Of a stretch of DNA of 64,000 bases, positions 40,396-49,389 are shown piece by piece. Below the pieces are notes generated by a model. It was given only the letters and a program-made list of their open reading frames with translations, was not told the origin of the DNA and did no database searches. Positions within the stretch are counted from its first letter, which is position 1; every line of letters starts with the position of its first letter. Source of the stretch: Geothrix sp. SG200 (GTDB lineage: Bacteria > Acidobacteriota > Holophagae > Holophagales > Holophagaceae); contig NZ_JAKZFR010000001.1 in NCBI RefSeq assembly GCF_022808935.1, positions 124,001 through 188,000 of the forward strand. Direction: 5' to 3'. Both the position numbers and the translations under genes were made by a program.

Positions 40396-41454
40396 CTACC
40401 GGTACCGGGCCGCCATGGCCTTCAAGGTGGCCGCCAGATGCGCCCGCAGGGCCTTCGGCTCGAGCACTTCCGCGTCGACTCCCAGCTGGAGGATGTAGCG
40501 GGTGGGACCGTGGAGGTCCGTCGCCATGAAGCTGAGCAGGACGGTGCCGCCCTTCTCCTTCCGCACTTCGATCCGGGGCAGGGCGGGGGGGGCGTCCTGC
40601 AGGGACTGGGGCCAGTTGGAGCCGCCCACGCGCACCTGCACCTGAAAAGGTGCGCCGGGGCTGAACCAGCCGCCGATCTGGAGGTCCCGGGCCTGTTCGA
40701 GGGGGCGCTTGTCGGGGATGAGGCCGCGCCGCGAGAGGGCCCTGGCCTCCACGATGCGGGCCAGGCGGAAGTGGCGGGGCTCCTGCTTGGCGGGGTCCCA
40801 GGCCAGCAGGAAGGCGCCGCCAGAGAACACGTCGTGGGTGAGGGTGAAGGGCACCACCGTGCGCGTGCCGGTGCGCCCCGTGGAGGCGGCCGCATAGGTG
40901 AGCTCCAGCTCGCGCGGCCCCTCCGGGTGGCCCAGGGCCATCAGCACCTGGGAGAGCATCTTCGTGTCGAGAGCCTGCTGGTCGTCGGCGGCTCCGCGCA
41001 AGCACACGTGCGACTGGAGGGCGTCGAAGAGGTTCCGATCGCGGCTGCTGAGGTGGCTGTCCGCCAGCGCGCGCAGGCCCTCGAGCTGGTCGTACCACAT
41101 CTCCGTCGCCGTGCCCTCCAGGGCCATGAGCGCCACCTCCAGGGCCAGGCGGGCGTGGGGCGTGATCTTGCTGTCCCAGTCCGGGGCCTTCTCCAGGGTG
41201 AAGTGGATGACGGCGGGCTGGCCTTCGCGGGCCTTGCCGAAGCGCGCCCCCTGTTCCTCCAGCAGCACGATGGCGCGGTCCACGGTGCGCATGGCCACGC
41301 CGCCCAGCTTCCGGACCAGGGCGGCCTTGGTGATGCCGCGCTCCCCGGCGTCCCGGATGGCGTCCAGCACCGCCTGGAGACGCTCCGGCTTCACAAGGCT
41401 GGCCCCGTCCGGACGGGGGGATTCGGGGGCCTTGCGGGACGCGGGACGGGCCAT
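40396..41454 (-). CDS. WYL-domain transcriptional regulator
   Basis: A 352-residue regulator of the YafY/DeoR-like WYL class. The N-terminal winged helix (about 25-85, GITKAALVRKLGGVAMRTVDRAI) is followed by a long WYL region with VPFTLTHDVFSGGAFLLAWDP and HFRLARIVEARAL, then a WCX-like C-terminus. Such domains sense nucleotides or oligonucleotides in several systems. GGAGG precedes the ATG. No defence genes are adjacent. Target unknown. Confidence 0.85.
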   Translation of the reverse strand: MARPASRKAPESPRPDGASLVKPERLQAVLDAIRDAGERGITKAALVRKLGGVAMRTVDRAIVLLEEQGARFGKAREGQPAVIHFTLEKAPDWDSKITPHARLALEVALMALEGTATEMWYDQLEGLRALADSHLSSRDRNLFDALQSHVCLRGAADDQQALDTKMLSQVLMALGHPEGPRELELTYAAASTGRTGTRTVVPFTLTHDVFSGGAFLLAWDPAKQEPRHFRLARIVEARALSRRGLIPDKRPLEQARDLQIGGWFSPGAPFQVQVRVGGSNWPQSLQDAPPALPRIEVRKEKGGTVLLSFMATDLHGPTRYILQLGVDAEVLEPKALRAHLAATLKAMAARYR

Positions 41455-41529
41455 GGCGACCTCCTGGGGACCATGATTGGCCAGCGACTGTCCAGAATCA
41501 AGGCAGGAGGGAGCGGGCTCCGCGATCGG

Positions 41530-42168
41530 CTATCGGTCCGTGGCCGTCCCGAGGGGGGCCCAGAAAGCCTTGAATGGTGTCGGATCCCATGGGGTTTCGT
41601 GGTGGCGGAAGCGGGCCAGGAGGCCGGTAGCCGGGGCGGCGGAAGGGGCCAGCACGGCATGGGCGCCGGCGAAGAGGGCGCTCCAGAGGGCTGCGCGAAG
41701 GGCAGGCTCGCCCAGGCGGGCCAGGGGCAGGTCCACGCGGGTGTCGTGATCCCAGCCCAGAAGCCCGTTCAGGCGCCGCAGGCGGACCATCAGTTCGCCA
41801 TGGGTCAGACCTGTCGTGAAGGGTGTGCCCTCGGTGACGACCTGTTCCCGGGCATGGTAGGCGCTGCGCCCGGCTTCGGTGTTGAAGCGGGGGCCGCCCA
41901 GGACCTCCATGGGCACGGATTGCCCTTCCGGCTCCCACGCCAGGCCCGAGGCCGCCGCGGCCAGCTCGGCGGCCCAATCCCAGATGGTGCCCGTGGCGCT
42001 GAACACCGCCGCGGGGGGTGAGTCAGCCAGCAAACCCAGGGCCACCCCCTCGACGCGGTTGCGCAGCTGGGCGTAGGTCAACATCCCCCAGCCGGGGGCC
42101 GTCAGGGCCGGGCGGCCCTGGAGGCGGGCTGCGCGCTGGATGAGGAGGTCCCGCAGGGTGGAGGCCAT
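41530..42168 (-). CDS. Short ANL-like (acyl-CoA synthetase N-domain) protein
   Basis: A 212-residue protein that resembles only the N-terminal part of AMP-forming acyl-CoA synthetases: LIQRAARLQGRPALTAPGWG and LTYAQLRNRVEGVALGLLA match the family opening, and GLTHGELMVRLRRLNGLLGW with LWSALFAGAHAVLAPS matches the acyl-pocket region. The adenylation P-loop, YGxTE motif and C-terminal domain are absent, so catalysis is not expected. The ATG at 42168 is chosen. It may be a degenerate remnant or a non-catalytic partner. Confidence 0.55.
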   Translation of the reverse strand: MASTLRDLLIQRAARLQGRPALTAPGWGMLTYAQLRNRVEGVALGLLADSPPAAVFSATGTIWDWAAELAAAASGLAWEPEGQSVPMEVLGGPRFNTEAGRSAYHAREQVVTEGTPFTTGLTHGELMVRLRRLNGLLGWDHDTRVDLPLARLGEPALRAALWSALFAGAHAVLAPSAAPATGLLARFRHHETPWDPTPFKAFWAPLGTATDR

Positions 42169-42313
42169 TCGATCTCCCTGGACCAGTTTGGCCGGACCCG
42201 GGCTCCGGATTGCATCCTGAAACCTGTGATCAACCCTTTCCCGGAAGGGCGGGTCAGAGGGGTGTCCGCTTTCCCCTTCATCCGGAGCCCGGCTCCGCCC
42301 CATGGAGATTCCC

Positions 42314-43999
42314 ATGCGCCCTGTTCTCCGCGCTTACCCCCTGCTGGCGCTTCCCCTGGGCCTCACCGCCCTGGCCCTCGGCCTGGCCTGCGGCGGCGGT
42401 TCCTCCAGCAGCACCGCCGGCTCCGCCACGCCCATGGGCACGGCGGCCGTCATCCTCACCGACGCCCCGTCGGACCAGTGGTCCGCCGTCGAGGTGGTGG
42501 TCACCCAGGTGGCCTTCCTGAACAAGGCCGACCACACCAGGGAGGTGGTGGCCTTCCAGGGCGCCAGCGCCAAGATCAACCTGGTGGACCTGGACAGCGT
42601 GGGCGAGCTGCTGGCCTCGGCGCAGATTCCCGCGGGCACCTACGACGCCCTGCGCATCACCATCGATCCCACGAGCGTGAACCTGGTGAAGGCCGATGGC
42701 ACGGCGGTACCCTCCAGCCAGGTGAAGGTGGCGGGCGGCAGCGTCCTCGTGAACCTCAGCTCCGACCTGGTGGTGACCGCCAACGGCAGCAATGCCGTCC
42801 AGCTCGACTTCGACCTGAGCCATCCCCTCTTCCTGGTGCAGCTGCCGGACGGCACCTGGGTGATGAACCTCCAGGTCAGGCACCGACCCAACGCCAACGG
42901 CATGACCGGCGTGGCGCAGCTGATGTTCCGCCATCGCAAGGGCACCATCGCCTCCGTGGGCACCTCGAGCTTCGTGCTTCACACGGACAGCGGCAACGAC
43001 CTCACGGTGAACGTGGGCACGGGCGCCTGGTTCTTCGACGCCGACACGAAGACGGTCGGCAGCCTCTCGGGCCTGGCCGCCGGGAAGTACGCGCTGGTCT
43101 CCCTGCGCATGCAGCCGGATGGCAGCCTCTGGGCGGTGCGCGTGTGGTACAGCGTCAACCCGCTGCAACCCTGGACGCCCGAAGGCCATGTCTACGGCGT
43201 GGACCAGGCCAACGGCCTCATGGTGGTCAGTTCCGGCAATGGCACGCCCCGGACCATCGCCATCGACCCCGACACCGCCTTCACCTACCACATGGCCCAG
43301 TCCTTCGGCACCGGATCGGCGGCCCTCGCCAACCTTTGGACGGGCTTCAAGGTCCAGGTCCAGGTGAAGGATCCTCTCGCCACGCCCATGCACGCGCAGT
43401 CCGTGAATATCCAGCGCGCCGTGGACGGCGGCCGCATCAGCGCGGCCTCCACCAGCTCCTTCACCTACCAGCACGCCAGCGGCGACCGGATCCACGCCTA
43501 CGACAGCGCCTTCGCCTGGTGGTACGTGGGCTTCCCCGGCATGACGTCCAGCAGCGTCAGCGCCTTCTCCTCGGCCTGCTCCGGCATGGGCATGGGCATG
43601 ATGGGCACGATCTCCCCCGACCTGATGCCCCGGGGCCTGAGCGACCTGGTCTGGAACACCGGCACCAGCGCCTGGGATGCCAACAATGCCATCTTCATGC
43701 CTGTGGCCCTTCCGAAGGGCACCATCAGCACCTCCTACAATGGCGGCCAGCTGGGCTTCACCTTCGTGGATTCCACTGCCGCCACCCAGTCCGTCACCGT
43801 CACCCTGAACACCACCATGGGCGCGCAGCCGCTGGTGCTGGAGGTGGCCAAGCAGAGCGGCGCCATCACGGTCACCCCCGTGGACGCGACGGCCTGGGCC
43901 ACCAAGCTCGTGACGGCCACCCAGGCCCGCGTGGCCGTGGTGCCCAAGCCCGATGGCACCTATGCCGCCTACGCCGTGGTGGTGTTCACGGGGTTCTGA
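42314..43999 (+). CDS. DUF4382-containing lipoprotein
   Basis: A 561-residue surface or periplasmic lipoprotein (lipobox LGLAC, Cys 26, followed by GGGSSSS). Near the N-terminus, AAVILTDAPSDQWSAVEVVVTQV matches DUF4382, a domain common in lipoproteins. The rest is predominantly beta (many T/V/G strand patterns) and includes a Met/Gly-rich loop SGMGMGMMGT at about residue 420. GGAG lies before ATG 42314; ATG 42302 is the alternative. Divergent from the ANL-like gene and closed by a clear terminator. Role unknown. Confidence 0.82.
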   Translation: MRPVLRAYPLLALPLGLTALALGLACGGGSSSSTAGSATPMGTAAVILTDAPSDQWSAVEVVVTQVAFLNKADHTREVVAFQGASAKINLVDLDSVGELLASAQIPAGTYDALRITIDPTSVNLVKADGTAVPSSQVKVAGGSVLVNLSSDLVVTANGSNAVQLDFDLSHPLFLVQLPDGTWVMNLQVRHRPNANGMTGVAQLMFRHRKGTIASVGTSSFVLHTDSGNDLTVNVGTGAWFFDADTKTVGSLSGLAAGKYALVSLRMQPDGSLWAVRVWYSVNPLQPWTPEGHVYGVDQANGLMVVSSGNGTPRTIAIDPDTAFTYHMAQSFGTGSAALANLWTGFKVQVQVKDPLATPMHAQSVNIQRAVDGGRISAASTSSFTYQHASGDRIHAYDSAFAWWYVGFPGMTSSSVSAFSSACSGMGMGMMGTISPDLMPRGLSDLVWNTGTSAWDANNAIFMPVALPKGTISTSYNGGQLGFTFVDSTAATQSVTVTLNTTMGAQPLVLEVAKQSGAITVTPVDATAWATKLVTATQARVAVVPKPDGTYAAYAVVVFTGF

Positions 44000-44019
44000 T
44001 CCACCCCTCCCTGGGTGGG

Positions 44020-44048
44020 GCGGCGCTCCGCGAGGGGCGCCGCTTTTT
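44020..44048 (+). terminator. Intrinsic terminator after the DUF4382 gene
   Basis: GCGGCGC and GCGCCGC form a 7-bp stem around TCCGCGAGGG and are followed by TTTTT, 20 bp past the stop codon. Confidence 0.8.
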
Positions 44049-44061
44049 CGTACCTGCACGC

Positions 44062-45225
44062 TCAGACCGCGGCCGAGATCGCTCCCACGTTGAAGGCCGG
44101 ATGCCGGTCCATCAGCGGGCGGGGAGGGGGGATGTGGCGGACGTCCCGGAAGCCCGCGTGGCGCAGGCAGTCGTCCCAGGCCTCGGGGGTGAGGAAGCCG
44201 TGCCGGGGCCGCCAGCGCGGGTCGAGCTTCACCTCGGTGAAGCTTCGGATGAAGCTGAAGAAGAATTCCAGGTAGAGGGGCGTGTCGAGGGTGGGCTTCA
44301 GGCACTCGCCGATCACGAGGCGCCCGCCGGGCCTCAGCCGGCTCCGCAGGTCGAGCAGGGTGGCTTCGAGATCCTGGGCCACGTGCAGGACATTGATCCC
44401 CACGATGGCGTCGAGGCTCTCCGGCTCGATGCCCTGGCCCCCCAGGGGCTGGTTCAGGTCGAGGGTCTGGAAGCAGAGGGGGAGTCCGGGTGCCGCCTCC
44501 GGAAGGCGCCGCCGGGCCCGGTGGATGAAGGTGGGCGCCACGTCGGTGAAGCGGTACTCCGCCATCCGGGAAAGCCAGCCTTCGGCGGCGCCCCGTGCGG
44601 CCACAAGCTGGGCGAAGGAGCCCACGCCGCCGCCCAGCTCCAGGATCCGCGCGCCTTCCGGCAGCCCCTTTCGGAGAGCCAGGAGCGTCAACAAGTTGTT
44701 GGGGAAGTAGACGAGGTTCTCGTTGCGGAAGTAGGCGAGCCAGAGAGGGAAGAGGGACAGCCCGAAGAGCAGGGAATCCCCGTCCTTCCCGTCCGTGAAG
44801 AAGGGACGGATGTGGGAGCGCACCCCGTCGAGGAGGTCGAAGTTGGCCGCATGTCCCGGCGCCTCGGCTTCCACGGCCTCCCGGATGCCGGCCAGGTCCA
44901 GATCGGGTTTGCTGGACAGGACGAAGCGGTCGCCCTCTTGGGCGAGCATCCCCTCGCTGGCGAGGAAGGGCAGCATCCAGGCCAGGGGCTTGCGGGCCTG
45001 GGCGGGCAGGCCTTCACACAAGGATTCGAGGGTTGCCCCCTGCCGGAGCCGGGCCTCCCATCCCAGATCGAAGAGCAGGTGCAGGCAGGTCCGCGCGGTG
45101 TAGAGGCCCGAAGCCCGGTGCAGGGCCAGGAAGGGGCGCGTCAGGAGGGACGAGATCTCCGGTCCCTCGGGCCCCAGCAGGTCGAGACCCGGAGGTCCGT
45201 CGATGGGCCCAAGGCGGACGGCCAT
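44062..45225 (-). CDS. Class I SAM-dependent methyltransferase
   Basis: A 387-residue methyltransferase. The N-terminal half (to about 190) is helical and resembles the winged-helix/dimerisation part of small-molecule methyltransferases; the catalytic half starts with motif I ILELGGGVGSFAQLV, then FTDVAPTFI and the motif IV-like GINVLHVAQDL. The substrate is unknown. Its ATG overlaps the prs stop by one base (TGATG), so it is co-translated with prs, though no functional link is obvious. Confidence 0.82.
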   Translation of the reverse strand: MAVRLGPIDGPPGLDLLGPEGPEISSLLTRPFLALHRASGLYTARTCLHLLFDLGWEARLRQGATLESLCEGLPAQARKPLAWMLPFLASEGMLAQEGDRFVLSSKPDLDLAGIREAVEAEAPGHAANFDLLDGVRSHIRPFFTDGKDGDSLLFGLSLFPLWLAYFRNENLVYFPNNLLTLLALRKGLPEGARILELGGGVGSFAQLVAARGAAEGWLSRMAEYRFTDVAPTFIHRARRRLPEAAPGLPLCFQTLDLNQPLGGQGIEPESLDAIVGINVLHVAQDLEATLLDLRSRLRPGGRLVIGECLKPTLDTPLYLEFFFSFIRSFTEVKLDPRWRPRHGFLTPEAWDDCLRHAGFRDVRHIPPPRPLMDRHPAFNVGAISAAV

Positions 45226-46172
45226 CAGTCCATCATTTCGCTGATGCTGCGGCCTCCATGGATGCGGAGGATGGCGTCGCCGAAGAGGGCGGCCGTGGAG
45301 AGCACCCGCAGGTTGGGCAGGGCCTTGGCGCGATCCGGGGGAACCGGGATGCTGTCGGTGATGACCAGCTCGTCCAGGTTGGCGGAGTTGAGGGTCTCCA
45401 CCGCGTTCCCTGAGAGGACGCCATGGGTGACGCCCACGCGGACCGTCCTGGCCCCGAACTCGCGCAGGATGCGGGCCGCCTCCTTGATGGAGCCGCCCGT
45501 GGCGATCTCGTCATCGTAGATGATGGCGTCGCGGCCCTTCACGTCGCCGATGAGGGCCACGCTCTGGGCCTTTTCGGAATCGTCGAAGCGGCGCTTGTCG
45601 ATGATGGCCATGGGCACGGAGAGGCGCTTGGCGAAATGGCCGGCGAACTTGGCGGCCCCTGCGTCCGTGGCCACCACCGTGGTGTTGGTGAGATCCTTGG
45701 TCTTGAAGTAGTTCGTGAGGGTGGGCGTCGCCAGCAGCTGATCCGCGGGCTTGCGGAAGAAGCCCAGGATCTGCGGCGCGTGCAGGGTCATGGTGAGCAC
45801 GCGGTCGGCGCCGGCGGTCTCCAGCAGGTCGGCCACCAGCCGGGCCGTGATGGAGATGCGCGCCTCGTCCTTCTTGTCGCTGCGGGCGTAGGGGAAGTAG
45901 GGGAGCACGGCGGTGATGCGGGCCGCGGACGCGAACTTCAGCGCGTCGATGAGGATCAGCAGCTCCAGCAGGTTGTCGCTGACGGGCGGGCAGGAGGTCT
46001 GGATCACGAAGACGTCCGATTCGCGGACGTTCTCCTCGATCTTCACCTTGATGTTCTCGTTGGAGAACCGGGTGATCTTGAGCTTGCCCAGGGGCATCCC
46101 CATGTGTGTGGCGATGCCCCTCGCCAGCTCCGGGTGGCTGCTCCCGGAAAACACCTTCATCTCGCCGAACAT
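45225..46172 (-). CDS. prs: Ribose-phosphate pyrophosphokinase (PRPP synthetase)
   Basis: Makes PRPP from ribose-5-phosphate and ATP for nucleotide, His and Trp synthesis. It has 315 residues, exactly family-sized. Motifs: VFSGSSHPELA, RESDVFVIQTSCPP, PYFPYARSDKK, ATDAGAAKFAGHFAKR and the PRPP loop IIYDDEIATGGS. The ATG at 46172 has GGGGGA upstream. It is followed by an overlapping methyltransferase gene. Confidence 0.96.
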   Translation of the reverse strand: MFGEMKVFSGSSHPELARGIATHMGMPLGKLKITRFSNENIKVKIEENVRESDVFVIQTSCPPVSDNLLELLILIDALKFASAARITAVLPYFPYARSDKKDEARISITARLVADLLETAGADRVLTMTLHAPQILGFFRKPADQLLATPTLTNYFKTKDLTNTTVVATDAGAAKFAGHFAKRLSVPMAIIDKRRFDDSEKAQSVALIGDVKGRDAIIYDDEIATGGSIKEAARILREFGARTVRVGVTHGVLSGNAVETLNSANLDELVITDSIPVPPDRAKALPNLRVLSTAALFGDAILRIHGGRSISEMMD

Positions 46173-46263
46173 GGATCCCCCGATCTCGATTCCAAGTGTA
46201 GCCGAGGCCCTGGGTGGAGGTCGTCACAGGGATGAGGCGGGAGCAGCCTGGCCCGGCTCCGGC

Positions 46264-46767
46264 TCAGTTCTCGTCGGCGCTGGGCCCGTAGATGGAAGGA
46301 ACCGGCACATCCAGCATGCGGAGGTAGACGGCGACCTGGGCCCGGTGGTGGATGAGGTGGTTCATGACGAAGCCGCGGTAGACCGCGATGCGCGGCATGG
46401 CGAAGAGGACCTGGCCTTCGTTCTTGAGGGTCCAGACGACCTGGAAATCCTCGTCGGAGGCCTGGTTCAGGGCGTTCAGCGCGCCCTCCACGGCCGCGTC
46501 CAGGGTGCGCAGCAGCCCCTCGGTGGTCGCGCTCGGCTTGGGCTGCTTCGCCCGGGTCTCCGGCAGGCCGAAGTCCAGCTCCGTCTCCTTCAGGGTGGTG
46601 ATGGCCCACCCCGGGATCGTGACCAGGTGGTTCGCCAGGTCATGGAGGGTGAAGGACTTGGGGTGTGGACGGTAGTCCATCCGGTCCGCGGGGATGCGCT
46701 CGATCACCCGGCGCAGGGTGGCCGTTTCGTGTTCGAACTCGGGGAGGAGGGCTTTGGCGAGGGCCAT
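46264..46767 (-). CDS. DinB-family protein
   Basis: A 167-residue four-helix-bundle protein of the DinB/YfiT superfamily. Metal-ligand His patterns are seen: LHDLANHLVTIPGW and MNHLIHHRAQVAVYLRML. AAGGAG precedes the ATG. Some relatives are thiol-dependent S-transferases, but most are uncharacterised. It lies 66 bp downstream of a WYL regulator transcribed in the same direction, which may control it. Confidence 0.88.
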   Translation of the reverse strand: MALAKALLPEFEHETATLRRVIERIPADRMDYRPHPKSFTLHDLANHLVTIPGWAITTLKETELDFGLPETRAKQPKPSATTEGLLRTLDAAVEGALNALNQASDEDFQVVWTLKNEGQVLFAMPRIAVYRGFVMNHLIHHRAQVAVYLRMLDVPVPSIYGPSADEN

Positions 46768-46833
46768 GGGGGCTCCTTGGGTGATGGAGGACCATCATGA
46801 CGCTGGCTCCTGACAGCCTGGTGGCAGGAGTGT

Positions 46834-47523
46834 TCAGAGCCTGGTCTTTTCCGTCCTGATTTTTCCCAGGTAGTCCTCCAGGCCCTGGCCGGCCACCGCC
46901 TCGAAGGGCCCGAGGAGCTCGCTGGCCTGGATGCGGTCCACGCGGAAGGTCCGCAGCGCCTCGCGGAGCTCGCACCAGGCCGCCAGGTGCCAGCGGTACC
47001 CCCAGAAGATCACCCCCAGGGGCTGAACCACCCGCACCGAGCCTGTCCCGTCCGCCCGGGCGTAGGTGATCCGGACCCGGCGCTGCTCGCGGAGGCCCTG
47101 GCGGAGATCCCCGAGGAAGCGGGCGGTCTCGGGCGGCACGTGGAAGTCGGGGACCAGGAAGGGGAGATCCGAAAGGGCCGTCCGCCGGCCCGGGGGCAGG
47201 ACGGCCTCCACCTTCCGGAGCAGGCTCTCCGCCGCCGCCCGGAGCGAGGGATCGCCCCAGGCCGCCGCGACGCGCGCCCCCAGGAGCAGGGCCTCGGCCT
47301 CTTCGGCGTTGAACATGAAGGGCGGTAGGTCGAAGTGGCGCGGCAGGCTGTAGCCCACCCCGGCCTCGCTCTCGATGGGCACACCGGAGGCCATGAGGTC
47401 GGCGATGTCGCGGTAGAGCGTCCGTTCGCTGACGCCGAGCTCCCGGGCCAGCTTCGCGGCGGTGCTGATGCGGTCGCGCCGGAGCAGCTGGACGATCTGG
47501 AACAGGCGGTCGGCGCGGCGCAT
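46834..47523 (-). CDS. YafY-type WYL transcriptional regulator
   Basis: A compact 229-residue regulator. The N-terminal HTH_11 (RADRLFQIVQLLRRDRISTAAKLARELGVSERTLYRDI, read in part) is followed by a WYL domain (about 135-205: RRVRITYARADG, VVQPLGVIFWGYRWHLAAWC, FRVDRIQASEL). The pattern Y-R-W-H-L-A-A-W matches WYL. Located upstream of the dinB-like gene, a pairing often seen in bacteria where the regulator governs a small metabolic or stress gene. Confidence 0.9.
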   Translation of the reverse strand: MRRADRLFQIVQLLRRDRISTAAKLARELGVSERTLYRDIADLMASGVPIESEAGVGYSLPRHFDLPPFMFNAEEAEALLLGARVAAAWGDPSLRAAAESLLRKVEAVLPPGRRTALSDLPFLVPDFHVPPETARFLGDLRQGLREQRRVRITYARADGTGSVRVVQPLGVIFWGYRWHLAAWCELREALRTFRVDRIQASELLGPFEAVAGQGLEDYLGKIRTEKTRL

Positions 47524-47560
47524 GAGGATCGGAGATCTGGGGCGTCGGTCCGGACCAGGC

Positions 47561-48862
47561 CTAGACTCGGCCGCCGCCCACGCGCTCGATGCGGGCGCCC
47601 ACGCCCTGGAGCTTCTTCTCCAGGCCGGCGTAGCCGCGGTCCAGGTGGTAGATGCGGTCCACGATGGTCTCGCCCGTGGCCACGAGGCCGGCGATGACCA
47701 GGGCGGCGCTGGCCCGGAGGTCCGTGGCCATGACCGTGCAGCCCGTCAGCTCCGCGGGGCCGGCCACGATGGCCGTGTGGCCGTCCGTGCGCAGGTTGGC
47801 GCCCAGGCGCTCCAGCTCCATGGCGTGCTGGAAGCGGTTCTCGAAGATGCCCTCGTTGATGACGCTGATGCCGCAGGCCTGGGTCATGACGGCCATCACC
47901 TGGGCCTGCAGGTCCGTGGGGAAGCCGGGGAAGGGCAGCGTGGTGACGTCCTTGGAGCGCAGCTTCTGGCCACACTCGCGCTGGATGCGGAGCTGGCGGC
48001 CGTCCTGGCCCTCGCGCTCGGTGATGACGCAGCCCGAGCGCTCCAGCAGGTCCAGCAGGGCCCGCAGGTGCTCGGGCTCGCAGCGGTCCAGCACCACGTC
48101 GCCGCAGGCGGCGGCCACGGCGCACAGGTAGGTGCCCGCCTCGATGCGATCCGGGATGACAGCGTGTTCGCAGCCATGGAGCCCCTCGACGCCGGTGATG
48201 GTGAGGGTGCCCGTGCCGATGCCCTCGATCTTCGCGCCCATCTTGACCAGCAGCTGGGCCAGGTCGCCGATCTCCGGCTCCTGCGCGGCATTGCGCAGGA
48301 CCGTCGTGCCCGCCGCCAGGGCCGCGGCCATGAGGAGGTTCTCGGTCGCGCCCACGCTCACCTTCGCGAAGGCGTGGTCGATGGCCTTGAGCCGGCCCTT
48401 CACCGAGGCGTGGATGTAGCCGTGGCTGATCTCGATCACGGCGCCCATGCGCTCCAGGGCCTCCAGGTGCAGGTTCACGGGCCGCGCGCCGATGGCGCAG
48501 CCGCCGGGCAGGCTCACGGTGGCCTTCCCGAAGCGGGCGAGGAGGGGCCCCAGTACGAGAATGGAGGCCCGCATGGTCTTCACCAGCTCGTAGGGGGCCT
48601 TGGGATCCTCGCTGCCCCCGCAGGCCAGCTTCGCCGTCAGCTCGAAGCCCTCGCCTTCGGGCTCCAGCGCCGCCTCCGTGCCCAGGGACTGGAGCACCTT
48701 CACCATGGTGCGGATGTCCGCCACCGCGGGCAGGTTGGACAGCACGACGGCATCCGGCGTCAACAGGGCCGCTGCCAGGCAGGGCAGGGCGGCGTTCTTC
48801 GCCCCCGACACCCGGATGCGCCCCCGCAGGGCCTGTCCACCTTGGATCACCAGTCGGTCCAT
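47561..48862 (-). CDS. murA: UDP-N-acetylglucosamine 1-carboxyvinyltransferase
   Basis: Transfers enolpyruvate from PEP to UDP-GlcNAc, the first committed peptidoglycan step. It has 433 residues (E. coli 419). The opening IQGGQALRGRIRVSGAKNAALP and the loop SLPGGCAIGARPVNLHL with the catalytic Cys (about 122; C115 in E. coli) are present, so it should be fosfomycin-sensitive in principle. The C-terminus has DLRASAALVIAGLVA and HLDRGYAGLEKKL. GGAG precedes the ATG. A single copy is seen. Confidence 0.97.
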   Translation of the reverse strand: MDRLVIQGGQALRGRIRVSGAKNAALPCLAAALLTPDAVVLSNLPAVADIRTMVKVLQSLGTEAALEPEGEGFELTAKLACGGSEDPKAPYELVKTMRASILVLGPLLARFGKATVSLPGGCAIGARPVNLHLEALERMGAVIEISHGYIHASVKGRLKAIDHAFAKVSVGATENLLMAAALAAGTTVLRNAAQEPEIGDLAQLLVKMGAKIEGIGTGTLTITGVEGLHGCEHAVIPDRIEAGTYLCAVAAACGDVVLDRCEPEHLRALLDLLERSGCVITEREGQDGRQLRIQRECGQKLRSKDVTTLPFPGFPTDLQAQVMAVMTQACGISVINEGIFENRFQHAMELERLGANLRTDGHTAIVAGPAELTGCTVMATDLRASAALVIAGLVATGETIVDRIYHLDRGYAGLEKKLQGVGARIERVGGGRV

Positions 48863-48948
48863 CGAAACTCCAGCCTTCCAGCGTAGCCCAACCTTGCGGA
48901 GGGGGGACGAATCACCATGCTTGAAGTGGGGCTGGGCGGAGGGAGGCC

Positions 48949-49389
48949 ATGAAGGTTTACCCCGGTGCTCCCACCATGAAACCCGGCGACCCCCGAACCT
49001 GGATGTGGACCCGCGCCCTCGAGGTGCTGAACGAGGCCGAGCGCCTGCAGAAGCAGTTCTTCCACGTGGGCCGGTCCGCGTCGCGCCGTCCGGCCTGGGA
49101 ACCGCCGGTGGACATCTTCGAGTCCGAGGGAGGCCTGCGCATCGTGGTGGCTCTGCCGGGCCGGTCCGTCGACCGCCTGAAGGTGCTCTGGGAAGGGACC
49201 GATCTGGTGATCAGCGGGGAACTACCCGTTCCCTGGAAGGACCGCGTCGGCGCCATCCACCGCGTGGAGATCCCCCACGGCCACTTCGAGCGCCGGATCG
49301 AGGGCCTGCCCCCGGGGCTCGAAGTCGTCCGGAATGAATGGAGCGACGGCTGCCTGCTCCTCACGATCCGGAAGGCTGGCGGGTCATGA
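48949..49389 (+). CDS. Hsp20/alpha-crystallin-like small heat-shock protein
   Basis: A 146-residue ATP-independent chaperone candidate. The alpha-crystallin domain spans about 45-145: WEPPVDIFESEGGLRIVVALPG, LVISGEL, VEIPHGHFERRIEGLP and a final LLLTIRK. The C-terminal I-x-I/V motif is not seen; the protein ends RKAGGS. GGAGG precedes the ATG; an ATG nine codons in is an alternative. It overlaps lon by ATGA, so chaperone and protease are translated together. Confidence 0.88.
   Translation: MKVYPGAPTMKPGDPRTWMWTRALEVLNEAERLQKQFFHVGRSASRRPAWEPPVDIFESEGGLRIVVALPGRSVDRLKVLWEGTDLVISGELPVPWKDRVGAIHRVEIPHGHFERRIEGLPPGLEVVRNEWSDGCLLLTIRKAGGS

Noticed and set aside
48900-48948. CIRCE or clear sigma-32 promoter before hsp20
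   Set aside because: A CTTGAAG is present, but no inverted CIRCE repeat or matching -10 was found.
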